Below are positions 50,242-58,461 of a DNA stretch of 64,000 nt, one piece after another. Numbering within the stretch: the first letter of the stretch is position 1; each line of letters starts with the position of its first letter. Made by a program: the position numbers and the translations under genes. The stretch is from Luteimonas suaedae. Its GTDB lineage: Bacteria > Pseudomonadota > Gammaproteobacteria > Xanthomonadales > Xanthomonadaceae. The stretch spans positions 62,001 to 126,000 of the forward strand of contig NZ_VSSP01000004.1 of the NCBI RefSeq assembly GCF_008312895.1, read 5' to 3'. The notes under the pieces are model-generated. The model did not search any database, was not told the origin of the DNA, and worked only from the letters and a program-made list of their open reading frames with translations.

Positions 50242-50610
50242 ATGCGCCATTGCCTTGCGCTCGACCTGCACGACGATCCCGATCTCATCGCGCAGTACGA
50301 AGCCCATCACCGCGACGTCTGGCCGGACGTGCTGGCGCACTTGCGCGCGCGCGGCGTGCGCGAGTTGGAGATCTTCCGCCTCGGCACCCGCCTGGTGATG
50401 GTGATGGACACCGACGATGCCGTGTTCGACGCCGAGGCGATGGCCGATGCCGAGCGAGGACACCCGCGCCTGCGAGAATGGGAGACGCTGATGTGGCGCT
50501 TCCAGAAGCCGACGCCATGGACGCCCGCCGGGCAGAAGTGGACGCCGATGATGCCGATCTTCCGCCTGTCGGACACCGATGAGGCGCCTGGCGTGCAGCC
50601 GGAGCGTTGA
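50242..50610 (+). CDS. L-rhamnose mutarotase family protein (RhaM/RhaU-like)
   Basis: A 122-residue protein of the L-rhamnose mutarotase family: CLALDLHDDPDLIAQYEAHHRDVWPDVLAHLRARGVRELEIFRLGTRLVMVMDT, with the conserved His-containing helix and WPDV motif, and FQKPTPWTPAGQKWTPM near the end. It interconverts anomers of a deoxy-sugar; in Xanthomonas close relatives lie in L-fucose catabolic clusters, so fucose is as likely as rhamnose. No other rhamnose or fucose gene is in the window, so here it is an orphan. Confidence 0.85.
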   Translation: MRHCLALDLHDDPDLIAQYEAHHRDVWPDVLAHLRARGVRELEIFRLGTRLVMVMDTDDAVFDAEAMADAERGHPRLREWETLMWRFQKPTPWTPAGQKWTPMMPIFRLSDTDEAPGVQPER

Positions 50611-50631
50611 ATCTCTCCGGGGCCGGCGAGG

Positions 50632-50655
50632 GCCAGGCAGCGCGCGCCGCCTGGC
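50632..50655. terminator. hairpin between convergent mutarotase and aminotransferase genes
   Basis: GCCAGGC...GCCTGGC stem (about 10 bp with one mismatch) around a GCGC loop at 50632-50655, in the 103-bp convergent gap. No T-tract, so termination is only suggested. Confidence 0.35.
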
Positions 50656-50713
50656 AGCCGTACAGGGGCAGGCGACCTGTCCGGAGATGTCACACGCTTT
50701 GGCTTCCGCCGAG

Positions 50714-52129
50714 CTAACCGTTGGCGTACCGGTCGGCCACCGCCAGCGCCTGGTCGATGATCGCAAGCCCCTCGCGCAGGTCCTGCTCGCCGATGGTCAG
50801 CGGCGGTACGACGTGCAGGCGGTTGGAGAAGGTGAACGGCCACAGGCCGCGGCGCTTGCATTCGGCCGCCAGCTCCGCCATCGGCGCGTTAGCGCCGCCG
50901 GTGGCGTTGAACGGCACCAGCGGTTCGCGGCTGGCGCGGTCGCGGACCAGTTCGATCGCCCAGAACAGGCCCAGCCCGCGCACCTCGCCGACCGACCGGT
51001 GGCGCGCCCGGATCTCGTGCAGCGCCGGCGCGACGACCGTCTCGCCCAGGCGGCGGACACGTTCGGGAATGCCTTCCTCGCGATAGATGCCGATGCAGGC
51101 GACCGCCGCCGCGCAGGCCAGCGGATGGCCCGAATAGGTCAGTCCGCCCGGATACGGCCGCTCCGCGAAGCCCGCGGCGATGCGCTCGCCCACGATCACG
51201 CCGCCCAGCGGCACGTAGCCGGAGTTGACGCCCTTGGCGAAAGCGATCAGATCGGGCGCAACGCGCCAGCGGTCGACGGCGAACCATTCGCCGCAACGTC
51301 CGAAACCGGTCATCACTTCGTCGGCGATCATCACGATGCCGTGTTCGTCGCACAGCCTGCGCACGCCCTGCAGGTAGCCATCCGGCGGCACCAGGATGCC
51401 GTTGGCGCCGACCACCGTCTCCAGCAGCACCGCGGCGATGGTGTGCGGACCCTCGAATGCGATCGTGTCAGCCAGGTGTGCCAGTGCGCGCTCGCATTCC
51501 TGCCCTTCGCCATCCGAGTGGAACGCGGAACGGTATGGATACGGGCCCCAGAAATGCACGAAGCCCGGCGCGGCGTGCGGTTCGGACGGCCAGCGCCGCG
51601 GATCGCCGGTGGCGGCGATCGCCGCGGCGGTCGCGCCGTGGTAGCTGCGGTAGGCGCTGAGCACCTTGTGCCGGCCGGTATGCAGGCGGGCCATGCGCAC
51701 GGTGTTCTCGATCGCCTCGGCGCCGCCGCTGGTGAAGAACACCTTGTCCAGGCCGTCCGGCGCCGCTTCGGCGATCAGCGACGCCGCCTCGGCGGTGGCC
51801 GCGTTGGCATGGTAGGGCGCCACCGTGCACAGCGTCTCGGCCTGGGCCTTGATCGCGGCGACCAGCCTGGGATGCTGGTGCCCCACGTTGAGGTTCACCA
51901 GCTGGCTGGAGAAGTCGAGCCAGCGCCTACCGTCCTCGCTCCAGAAGTGCGCGCCCTGCGCACCGGCGACGACCACCGGATCGAACGCCGCGTGGGCCGT
52001 CCACGGGTGCAGGACGTGTGCGCGATCGTGGCGCCAGGCGGTCGAACGCGCCGCCGCGGGATCGGCGCCGTCCGCCGCCTCGCGCCCGGCCGTATCGGCC
52101 GTGGTGTCCATCTCGCCGCGCGTCGTCAT
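50714..52129 (-). CDS. class III PLP aminotransferase (omega-aminotransferase-like)
   Basis: A 471-residue fold-type I class III enzyme. Motifs: DGRRWLDFSSQLVNLNVGHQHPRLVAAIKAQAE, FFTSGGAEAIENTVRMARLHTGRHKVLSAYRSYHGATAAA, VMIADEVMTGFGRCGEWFAVD (PLP Asp), DLIAFAKGVNSGYVPLGGVIVG (PLP Lys in FAKG) and GGLTYSGHPLACAAA. It transfers an amino group between an amine or amino acid and a keto acid; the acceptor is unknown. It starts 10 bp after the VOC gene stop and is last in an operon with a haem-oxygenase-like diiron enzyme and a VOC protein, so it may aminate or deaminate an intermediate of that pathway. Confidence 0.9.
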   Translation of the reverse strand: MTTRGEMDTTADTAGREAADGADPAAARSTAWRHDRAHVLHPWTAHAAFDPVVVAGAQGAHFWSEDGRRWLDFSSQLVNLNVGHQHPRLVAAIKAQAETLCTVAPYHANAATAEAASLIAEAAPDGLDKVFFTSGGAEAIENTVRMARLHTGRHKVLSAYRSYHGATAAAIAATGDPRRWPSEPHAAPGFVHFWGPYPYRSAFHSDGEGQECERALAHLADTIAFEGPHTIAAVLLETVVGANGILVPPDGYLQGVRRLCDEHGIVMIADEVMTGFGRCGEWFAVDRWRVAPDLIAFAKGVNSGYVPLGGVIVGERIAAGFAERPYPGGLTYSGHPLACAAAVACIGIYREEGIPERVRRLGETVVAPALHEIRARHRSVGEVRGLGLFWAIELVRDRASREPLVPFNATGGANAPMAELAAECKRRGLWPFTFSNRLHVVPPLTIGEQDLREGLAIIDQALAVADRYANG

Positions 52130-52139
52130 CGCCGCCGGC

Positions 52140-52571
52140 TCAGGGGATGAAAGTCTGTTCGGGATCGTCGAACGACTTGAACTCCAGGGCGTTGCCGGAC
52201 GGGTCGAACAGGAACATGGTCACGTGCTGTCCCGGCTTGCCCTTCAGGCGCAGGTGCGGGTCCTCGTGGAAATCCACCCCGGCCGCCTTCAGCCGCGCCG
52301 CCAGCGCTTCCCACGATCCGCGGTCCAGGTTCATGCCGAAATGCGGGATCGGGACGGCCTCGCCGTCGAAGCGGCCGCTCTGCAGCGGTCGCCCCTCCCC
52401 GGAAATGTGCGCGACCAGGTGGTGGCCGAAGAAATCGAAGTCCTGGTACGAGGTGTCGCTGCGTCCCTGCGGACAGCCCATCACCTCGCCGTAGAAATGC
52501 CGAGCCTCGTCCAGATCGCGCACCGGAAACGCCAGGTGGAACTGCGCGATCGTGCCCGCGGCGCCGCTCAC
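52140..52571 (-). CDS. VOC (glyoxalase/dioxygenase superfamily) protein
   Basis: A 143-residue single VOC unit with two beta-alpha-beta-beta-beta modules: FHLAFPVRDLDEARHFYGEVMGC, FDFFGHHLVAHI, FGMNLDRGSWEALAARLKAAGVDFHEDP and VTMFLFDPSGNALEFKSFDD. Likely metal ligands are His in FHLAF, His in PHFGMN and Glu in LEFKSF. VOC enzymes include lyases, isomerases, dioxygenases and resistance proteins. GTG 52571 overlaps the TGA of the diiron gene (GTGA), so it is tightly coupled to it. Confidence 0.85.
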   Translation of the reverse strand: MSGAAGTIAQFHLAFPVRDLDEARHFYGEVMGCPQGRSDTSYQDFDFFGHHLVAHISGEGRPLQSGRFDGEAVPIPHFGMNLDRGSWEALAARLKAAGVDFHEDPHLRLKGKPGQHVTMFLFDPSGNALEFKSFDDPEQTFIP

Positions 52572-53287
52572 GAGGCCGCCTCCAGCCGCGGTGCGCAGGC
52601 GTCGAGGATGTTCTCCCAGAACAGGTTCCACGCGGTGATGCTGCGTTCGTAGCCGCGGGCCAGTTCCGGCAGCACGCCGGGGTCGTGGCGGAGGTAGTCG
52701 TCGATGGCCTTGCGGGTGAGCTGGCCGTGCACGATGTCTTCCTCGCCGGTGTGGATCGTCCAGAATTCCCAGTCGATGCGCTCGGCGTTCGCACGGATGT
52801 ACGGGTTCTTGCGCATGTGCTCGTACAGCACCGTCAGGTAGGTCTGGCACAGGCATTCGCCGCCCATTCCGCGCAGGCCCACGCCGTAGGCCACCGGGTT
52901 GCCGGCCATGTCGCGCGTCAGCCCCTTGAGGATCCGCTCGTTCGCGGGCAGCGGCTCCAGCGCCTCGCCGCTCACGCCGATGCTCGCCAGGAAGCGGTCG
53001 TACACCGTCGGGTGGGCTTTATGCGGATCGCCCTCGCCCAGTTCCTCGGCCAGGATCTGCCCCAGCAGACTGCGCAACCCGCCGAAGGGCAGGCGCGCCA
53101 CCAGCAGGGCGAGGTCGCCGATGTAGTCGATGGTGAAGAACCGGTACTGGATGCAGACCTGGCGCAGGGCTTCGGGGTCGAGCGCCTCGAGCACCTGCAT
53201 CCTCTGCATCGCCAAGGCCTCGGTCGCCTCCTTGGCTTCGTCGGCGAAGCGCCAGAACTGTTCCCGGGTCATTACTTGGTCTTGCAT
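52568..53287 (-). CDS. haem-oxygenase-like diiron (HDO/TenA-PqqC-like) redox enzyme
   Basis: A 239-residue all-helical protein of the iron-containing redox enzyme family. A hexad of likely iron ligands is visible: Glu82 and His89 (LAEELGEGDPH), Glu144 (GGECL), and His179, Glu183/Asp184, His187 (IHTGEEDIVHG), close to the spacing in CADD and UndA-type enzymes. Relatives oxidise amino acids, fatty acids or arginine derivatives in biosynthesis. ATG 53287 gives the AGGAG an 8-nt spacing; ATG 53293 and 53272 are alternatives. First gene of an operon with VOC and class III aminotransferase genes. Substrate unknown. Confidence 0.82.
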   Translation of the reverse strand: MQDQVMTREQFWRFADEAKEATEALAMQRMQVLEALDPEALRQVCIQYRFFTIDYIGDLALLVARLPFGGLRSLLGQILAEELGEGDPHKAHPTVYDRFLASIGVSGEALEPLPANERILKGLTRDMAGNPVAYGVGLRGMGGECLCQTYLTVLYEHMRKNPYIRANAERIDWEFWTIHTGEEDIVHGQLTRKAIDDYLRHDPGVLPELARGYERSITAWNLFWENILDACAPRLEAAS

Positions 53288-53756
53288 GCACATCGCTCCT
53301 TGGAAACGGAGGGGAGAAACACGCCGGCGGATGCCTGCGCATGCGCTTTCGCGCGCAGAGGACGGCCATCACGCGCGAATGGGCGTGCAGACAAGATGCG
53401 AAAGCGAAGCCGTTCGCATCTTATGGACCCACCGTGCATCGATCACGGACCGGCGTCTCATTCATTCAGGAAAGGCGCGGCGAGCTGGGCGGCATTCCGG
53501 CGCGCCGAGCGGATGCGATCGTTGCGCGACAACCACGGATTCGCCAAAAATCCCGGGGGAATTCATGCGCATAGACATGGTCTTCGCACGCCCATGACGA
53601 ACATGACCAAATACTGAAGAAGCGTTCTGCTTGCCGCAAATGCGTGACCCATCGCCGTTTTCCATGCTGGTGCGCCCGCGTTCATTCTCTCCACGAACAG
53701 GCTGTGCGAGCGCGGGTTAGCATCATGCCGGCCGCTCCCGGCGCAGAGGCATCAAC
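53288..53756. other. divergent intergenic region, nothing recognised
   Basis: 469 bp between the diiron-enzyme operon (reverse) and the QueC-like gene (forward). No convincing ORF, repeat or operator found; it presumably holds both promoters. Confidence 0.4.
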
Positions 53757-54578
53757 ATGTGCGATGCAATCCAGGGACAGGGCCACTCCAGGACGGCGGC
53801 GCCGCCGGCCGCCGGCAGGGGCGTGAAACTGCTGTGGACCGGCGGCTGGGATTCGACGTTCCAGTTGCTGCGGTTGCTGCTGAAGCACCACCTGCCGGTC
53901 GTTCCCTACTACCTGGAGGATCCGACGCGCGCGTCCACCGCGACCGAGCTGCGCACCATGCAGCGCATCGGCGACGCGCTGCACGATGCCTTTCCCGAAA
54001 CGCGCGAACTGCTGCGGCCGCTGCGCACGTTTCCGATCGTGGACCTGGAGCCGGACCCGGCCATCGCGAACGCCCTGCGCACGATCCGCTCGCGCATCTT
54101 CATCGGCAGCCAGTACGAATGGCTGCCGCTGTTCTGCAAGCGCCACGGCATGACCGGGATCGAGCTGAGCGTGCACGTCGACGACAAGGTACAGGCGTTG
54201 CTGTCCTCCTTCGTCTGCGAATTCGACCGGGCCGGCAGCTACCGCAGCTTCAGGGTGGATCCGCGCCACGCGGGCACGGCCGAGCACACGCTGTTCCGTT
54301 GTTTCGATTTTCCGCTGTTCCGGATCGACAAGCGGGCCATGGCCCGGGAAGCCGAAAACGAGGGCTGGAGCCGGATCATGCACATGACCTGGTTCTGCCA
54401 TCGTCCGCTGCGGGGCAGGCCCTGCGGCGTCTGCGCGCCGTGCGTATACGCCATCGAGGAAGGAATGGCCTGGCGCGTCCCGCGCGCCAGGCGCGTGCTG
54501 TCGTTCTTCTACCGCACGTTGGTGCTGCCGCTGAAGCCGCCGATCCGGGCGGCGCTCGCATCGGTGTGGAAGCGATAG
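53757..54578 (+). CDS. QueC-like PP-loop ATPase with zinc motif, divergent
   Basis: A 273-residue adenine-nucleotide alpha-hydrolase-fold protein. The PP-loop is LLWTGGWDSTFQLL (residues about 25-38), where QueC has SGGxDS. Near the C-terminus CHRPLRGRPCGVCAPC gives the Cys-x8-Cys-x2-Cys-x2-Cys zinc pattern of QueC (7-cyano-7-deazaguanine synthase). The middle differs from standard QueC and the protein is longer, with a basic tail. No queD, queE or queF is nearby. It probably activates a carboxylate or carbonyl with ATP; whether it belongs to deazaguanine synthesis or another modification pathway is open. AGAGG precedes the ATG. Confidence 0.75.
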   Translation: MCDAIQGQGHSRTAAPPAAGRGVKLLWTGGWDSTFQLLRLLLKHHLPVVPYYLEDPTRASTATELRTMQRIGDALHDAFPETRELLRPLRTFPIVDLEPDPAIANALRTIRSRIFIGSQYEWLPLFCKRHGMTGIELSVHVDDKVQALLSSFVCEFDRAGSYRSFRVDPRHAGTAEHTLFRCFDFPLFRIDKRAMAREAENEGWSRIMHMTWFCHRPLRGRPCGVCAPCVYAIEEGMAWRVPRARRVLSFFYRTLVLPLKPPIRAALASVWKR

Positions 54579-54621
54579 GTCCGGGCCATGCGTGACGAGG
54601 AAGAGCCGCGTGTCGGCCGGC

Positions 54622-55671
54622 TCACCGCGGGAAGCCCAGGCCGCCGGCCTGCACGCGCACGCGCGCGATGAAGTCGTTCGACGCCAGATACAGCGTCCGC
54701 CCGTCGTCCCCGAACGCGCAGTTGGCCACCGCCGTGCCGGTTTCGATGCGGCCCAGGCGCTTGCCGTCGGGAGCGAACACGAGCACGCCGCCGGGACCGG
54801 TGGCGAACAGGGTGCCGTCGGCGGCGATGGCCATGCCGTCCGGCAGGCCGGGGCTGCCTTCGCCGACGAGGTCCGAGGCGTCGGCGAACACGCGCTTGTC
54901 CTGCACCGCGCCCTCGGCGTCGAGCGTGTAGGCCATCCAGATCGGCCGCTCGGGATCGGAGTTGGAGACGTACAGGGTGCGTTCGTCGGGCGAAAGCGCG
55001 ATGCCGTTGGGGAAACCGAGGCCGTCGTCCAGCAGGTGGACGGTGCCGTCTGGATCGAGACGGTAGATGCCGTTGAAGTCCAGTTCCTTGGCCGGGGAGT
55101 CGTCCAGGTCCTTCAGGCCGTAGGGCGGGTCGGTGAAGAAGACGGTGCCGTCGCCGCGACGGACGAGGTCGTTGGGGCTGTTGAAGCGGAGGCCGTCGTA
55201 GTGGGTGGCAAGGGGTGTCTTGCGCCTGGTCGCCGGATCGAGCCTGGCGATGATGCGGGTGCCGGAGTCGGCCAGCAGCACGGTGCCGCCGGGTTCCGGG
55301 TAGAGGCCGTTGGCGCCGGCCTCGCGCAGGGTGCCGGTGTCCGGGCCGTCGTAGCCGGAGGGGTCGAGGAAGACCGAGAGGTCGTCGGTTTCGGACCAGC
55401 GATAGAGCTTGTTCTCGGGGACGTCGGTGAAGAGCAGGTAGCCGCCTGCGCGCGCTCCATCGGGAATCCAGGCGGGGCCTTCGGCCCAGGTGAAGCCTTC
55501 TGCCAGGCGTTCGATGCGGGCGTCGGCGGCGACGATGTCGTGGAATGACGGGTCGAATGCGGTGAGATGGCCGATGGTGGGAGCGGTTGGCTTCGGATCG
55601 GTCGGGGCTGTGCAGGAGGCGAGCAGGGCGAGGAGCGGGAGGAGGAGACGGGATCGGAGCGGGTATCGCAT
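54622..55671 (-). CDS. SMP-30/gluconolactonase-like lipoprotein
   Basis: A 349-residue six-bladed propeller lipoprotein. Signal with lipobox LLALLASC (about residues 13-20), then FTWAEGPAWIPDG (metal Glu), GANGLYPEPGGTVLLAD, LRFNSPNDLVRRGDGTVFFTDPPYGL (metal Asn), FPNGIALSPDERTLYVSNS and PDGMAIAADGTLFATGPGGVLVFAPDGK (catalytic Asp). It should hydrolyse sugar lactones in the periplasm, plausibly aldonolactones or glucurono-lactones produced during hemicellulose breakdown. Same strand as, and 86 bp after, the GH10 gene, separated by a GGTGGGCC hairpin, so it may be a weakly expressed last gene of that operon. Confidence 0.88.
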   Translation of the reverse strand: MRYPLRSRLLLPLLALLASCTAPTDPKPTAPTIGHLTAFDPSFHDIVAADARIERLAEGFTWAEGPAWIPDGARAGGYLLFTDVPENKLYRWSETDDLSVFLDPSGYDGPDTGTLREAGANGLYPEPGGTVLLADSGTRIIARLDPATRRKTPLATHYDGLRFNSPNDLVRRGDGTVFFTDPPYGLKDLDDSPAKELDFNGIYRLDPDGTVHLLDDGLGFPNGIALSPDERTLYVSNSDPERPIWMAYTLDAEGAVQDKRVFADASDLVGEGSPGLPDGMAIAADGTLFATGPGGVLVFAPDGKRLGRIETGTAVANCAFGDDGRTLYLASNDFIARVRVQAGGLGFPR

Positions 55672-55738
55672 CGGAACTCTCCAATGTGGATGTGCGCAGC
55701 ACCCTTGTGGTGGAAGGCCCATCCTGTGCGGGTGATCG

Positions 55739-55756
55739 GGTGGGCCTTGGCCCACC
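55739..55756 (-). repeat. GGTGGGCCTTGGCCCACC hairpin directly after the GH10 stop
   Basis: Perfect 8-bp arms, 1 bp after the stop of the GH10 gene at 55758. Same family as 3683-3741. It may reduce transcription into the SMP-30 gene or stabilise the upstream mRNA. Confidence 0.65.
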
Positions 55757-55757
55757 A

Positions 55758-56945
55758 TTATCGTCCGGGTGCAGCGGGTTCGGCAGGCACGGCCAGGACG
55801 GCATCGAGCGCTGGTGTGGGCTGGCGCTCGCGGTCGAACAGCAGCGGGTAGTTGGTGCGGTGCTCGATGGGGTAGTCGTTCTTCCAGCTCATGCCGTCGT
55901 GTACGCCCCACAAGGTGACGCGATGGATCGCGTCGCGCCTGTCGTGGAAGATGCGGAACAGTTCGGCATAGCGGTCGGCCAGCCGCTGCTGCACCTCGGG
56001 CGGCAGGCCGTCGGCGTAGGGATCGAGGAAGCGCTTGAACTCGGGCAGCTGGAACTGCGGGTGCAGCAGGCCGGTGCCGATGACCTGGCCTTCCTTGGTC
56101 AGCGGCAGCACGTCGACGTCGAGTTCGGTGATCATCACCTTGAGGCCGAGCGCGGCATAGGCGTCGATGGCCGCCTCGATGTGCTCCTTGCTCGGATAGT
56201 CCAGGCCCCAGTGGCCCTGGATGCCGATGCCGTCGATGCGGATGCCGGCGTCCTGCAGCATGCGCACCATGCGCACGATGCCGTCGCGCTTGGCCGGGCG
56301 CCAGGCGTTGAAGTCGTTGTAGTAGAGCTCGGCGTCCGGCGCGTGCTCGGCGGCGGCGGCGAACGCGGCGCGCACCACGGCATCACCGTCGCCGACGGTG
56401 CGCGTCCAGATCGTGTCGCGGTATTCGCCGTCCTCGCCGATGATCTCGTTCACCACGTCCCAGGCGTCCACGCGGCCGGCGTAGCGCCCGGCCACGGTGG
56501 CGATGTAGGCGCGCATGCGTTCGAGCTGCGCCTCCGGGGTGTTCGGCCGGCCGGCATCGTCCTGGAAGAACCATTCCGGGGTCTGGTTGTGCCAGACCAG
56601 GGTGTGTCCGACGACGAACATGTCGTGCTGCTCGCCGAAGGCGACGAAGGCATCGGCGGCGTCGAAGTCCCAGACCCCGGGTTCCGGATGCAGCACTTCC
56701 GCCTTCATCACGTTCTCGGCGGTGATCGCGTTGAAGTGCTGCGGCACCAGGGCCTGCGACTGCGCGTCCTCGCCGGAGACGATTTCGGCGTTGACGGCCG
56801 TTCCCAGGAGGAAGCTGCCCGCGTAGGCGTCCTTGAGAGTGGTCCCGGCGGGGGACGGACTGCCGGTGGCCTGATCCGCCGGTGTGCCGGCCCGTGTGCC
56901 GCCAGCCAGGGCAAGCATCGCCAGCAGCGCGAACAGCCACGACAT
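55758..56945 (-). CDS. GH10 endo-beta-1,4-xylanase, secreted
   Basis: A 395-residue GH10 enzyme with signal peptide MSWLFALLAMLALAGGTRA. Barrel motifs: LKDAYAGSFLLGTAVN, NAITAENVMKAEVLHPEPGVWDF, VVGHTLVWHNQTPEWFF, VDAWDVVNEIIGE (acid/base Glu), GIGIQGHWGLDYP, VMITELDVDVLP (nucleophile Glu) and RVTLWGVHDGMSWKNDYP. It cleaves the xylan main chain and tolerates glucuronic-acid side groups. No cellulose- or xylan-binding module. It follows uxaC by 56 bp on the same strand. It resembles Xyn10-type enzymes of Xanthomonas and is distinct from the lipoprotein GH10 at 61137. Confidence 0.95.
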   Translation of the reverse strand: MSWLFALLAMLALAGGTRAGTPADQATGSPSPAGTTLKDAYAGSFLLGTAVNAEIVSGEDAQSQALVPQHFNAITAENVMKAEVLHPEPGVWDFDAADAFVAFGEQHDMFVVGHTLVWHNQTPEWFFQDDAGRPNTPEAQLERMRAYIATVAGRYAGRVDAWDVVNEIIGEDGEYRDTIWTRTVGDGDAVVRAAFAAAAEHAPDAELYYNDFNAWRPAKRDGIVRMVRMLQDAGIRIDGIGIQGHWGLDYPSKEHIEAAIDAYAALGLKVMITELDVDVLPLTKEGQVIGTGLLHPQFQLPEFKRFLDPYADGLPPEVQQRLADRYAELFRIFHDRRDAIHRVTLWGVHDGMSWKNDYPIEHRTNYPLLFDRERQPTPALDAVLAVPAEPAAPGR

Positions 56946-57001
56946 CGCAGGGTGAGCGGGCGCGCGGTTGTCGCTACCGGTCCGCCGGCGCCGATCACGG
57001 T

Positions 57002-58426
57002 TCACAGCCGGTAGGCCCGTTTCGGCAGGTGGTAGGCGAGGTCGACCGCGACTTCGGCGGCCTCGTCCTCGTCCATGCGGTGCTCGGCGACGAGTTTCGC
57101 CAGGAACGCGCAGTCGACCCGGCGCGCGACGTCGTGGCGCGCCGGGATCGACAGGAAGGCGCGGGTGTCGTCGTTGAAGCCGACGGTGTTGTAGAAGCCG
57201 GCGCTGCTGAGCGTCTGTTCGCGGAAGCGCCACATGCCTTCCGGCGCATCGTGGAACCACCACGCCGGGCCGAGGAACAGGCAGGGGTAGTGGCCGGCCA
57301 GCGGCGCGAGCTCGCGCGCGTAGGTGCTTTCGTCCAGGGTGAACAGGATCAGCCGGAAGCCGGGCGCATTGCCGAAACGGTCCAGCAGTGGCTTGAGCGC
57401 CTGCACGTAGTCGGTGCGCAGCGGGATGTCGGCGCCCTTGTCGCGGCCGAAGCGCTCGAACAGGTCGCGGTTGTGGTTGCGGAAGCAGCCGGGATGGATC
57501 TGCATCACCAGGCCGTCGTCCAGGCTCATCGCCGCCATCTCGGTCAGCATCTGGCCGCGGAAGGTTTCCGCGTCGGCGGCGCTGAACCGGCCGCGCACGA
57601 TGCGTTCGAACAGCGCCCGCGCCTCGTCCGGCGCCAGGTCGGCGGTGGCGCAGCTGGGGTGGCCATGGTCGGTCGAGGTCGCGCCCATCTGCGTGAAGAA
57701 GGCGCGGCGCTGGCGGTGGGCGCGCAGGTAGCCTTCCCAGTCGTGCACGTCCTCGCCGGTGAGCTCGCCGAAGCGGCGCAGCGCGTCGGGGAACTGCTCG
57801 TGCTCGGGATCGATCACCGGGTCGGGCCGGTAGGCGGTGACGACGCGGCCGCCCCAGCCGCTGTTGCGGATCGCCTGGTGGTGTTCGAGTGTGTCCAGCG
57901 GCGATTCGGTGGTGGCGATGACGTCGATGTTGAAGCGCTCGAACAGTGCGCGCGGCAGGAACTCTGGCTTTTGCAGCGCGTCGGTGATGGTGTCGTAGTA
58001 GAAGTCGGACGTGGATGCGTCCAGGCGCACCCGCAGGCCGAACACGTCGTGGAAGACGTGGTTCAGCCACAGCGACGATGGCGTGCCGCGGAACAGGTGG
58101 AAGTGGCGCGCGAACATGCGCCAGGCCTCGCGCGGGTCGAACGTCGCACGCGAGCCGTCGGCACGCGGAATGCCCAGCGCGTCCAGCGGCACGCCCTGGC
58201 TGTACAGCATGCGGAACACGTAGTGGTCGGGTACCAGCAACAGCTCGGTCGCGTTGGCGAATGGCGCATCGGTGGCCCACCACGCTGGGTCGGTGTGGCC
58301 ATGCGGGCTGACGATAGGCAGCGCGCCGGCCTGCGCGTAGAGGCGGCGGGCGATCGCGCGCTGCAGTGGATCGGCGGCGAACAACCGGTCTTCGTGCAGG
58401 GACAGCGGTTTCGGTGCGGCGTTCAT
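57002..58426 (-). CDS. uxaC: glucuronate isomerase UxaC
   Basis: A 474-residue cytoplasmic uronate isomerase of the amidohydrolase superfamily: IVSPHGHTDPAWWATDAPFANATELLLVPDHYVFRMLYSQG (metal-binding HGH), HLFRGTPSSLWLNHVFHDVFGL, DVIATTESPLDTLEHHQAIRNSGWGGRVVTAYRPDPVID, LVMQIHPGCFRNHN and GFNDDTRAFLSIPARHDVARRVDCAFLA. It converts D-glucuronate to fructuronate, the first intracellular step after uptake; UxuB and ManD of the forward operon complete the route. It lies between GH115 (35 bp upstream) and GH10. Confidence 0.95.
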   Translation of the reverse strand: MNAAPKPLSLHEDRLFAADPLQRAIARRLYAQAGALPIVSPHGHTDPAWWATDAPFANATELLLVPDHYVFRMLYSQGVPLDALGIPRADGSRATFDPREAWRMFARHFHLFRGTPSSLWLNHVFHDVFGLRVRLDASTSDFYYDTITDALQKPEFLPRALFERFNIDVIATTESPLDTLEHHQAIRNSGWGGRVVTAYRPDPVIDPEHEQFPDALRRFGELTGEDVHDWEGYLRAHRQRRAFFTQMGATSTDHGHPSCATADLAPDEARALFERIVRGRFSAADAETFRGQMLTEMAAMSLDDGLVMQIHPGCFRNHNRDLFERFGRDKGADIPLRTDYVQALKPLLDRFGNAPGFRLILFTLDESTYARELAPLAGHYPCLFLGPAWWFHDAPEGMWRFREQTLSSAGFYNTVGFNDDTRAFLSIPARHDVARRVDCAFLAKLVAEHRMDEDEAAEVAVDLAYHLPKRAYRL

Positions 58427-58461
58427 TGCGTGGGGGATTCTCTTGCGATTGCGTGTGTGGG

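Noticed and set aside
53759-54595. 278-codon forward frame overlapping the QueC-like gene
   Set aside because: Different frame of the same region; it lacks the PP-loop and zinc motif, which are intact in the frame starting at 53757.
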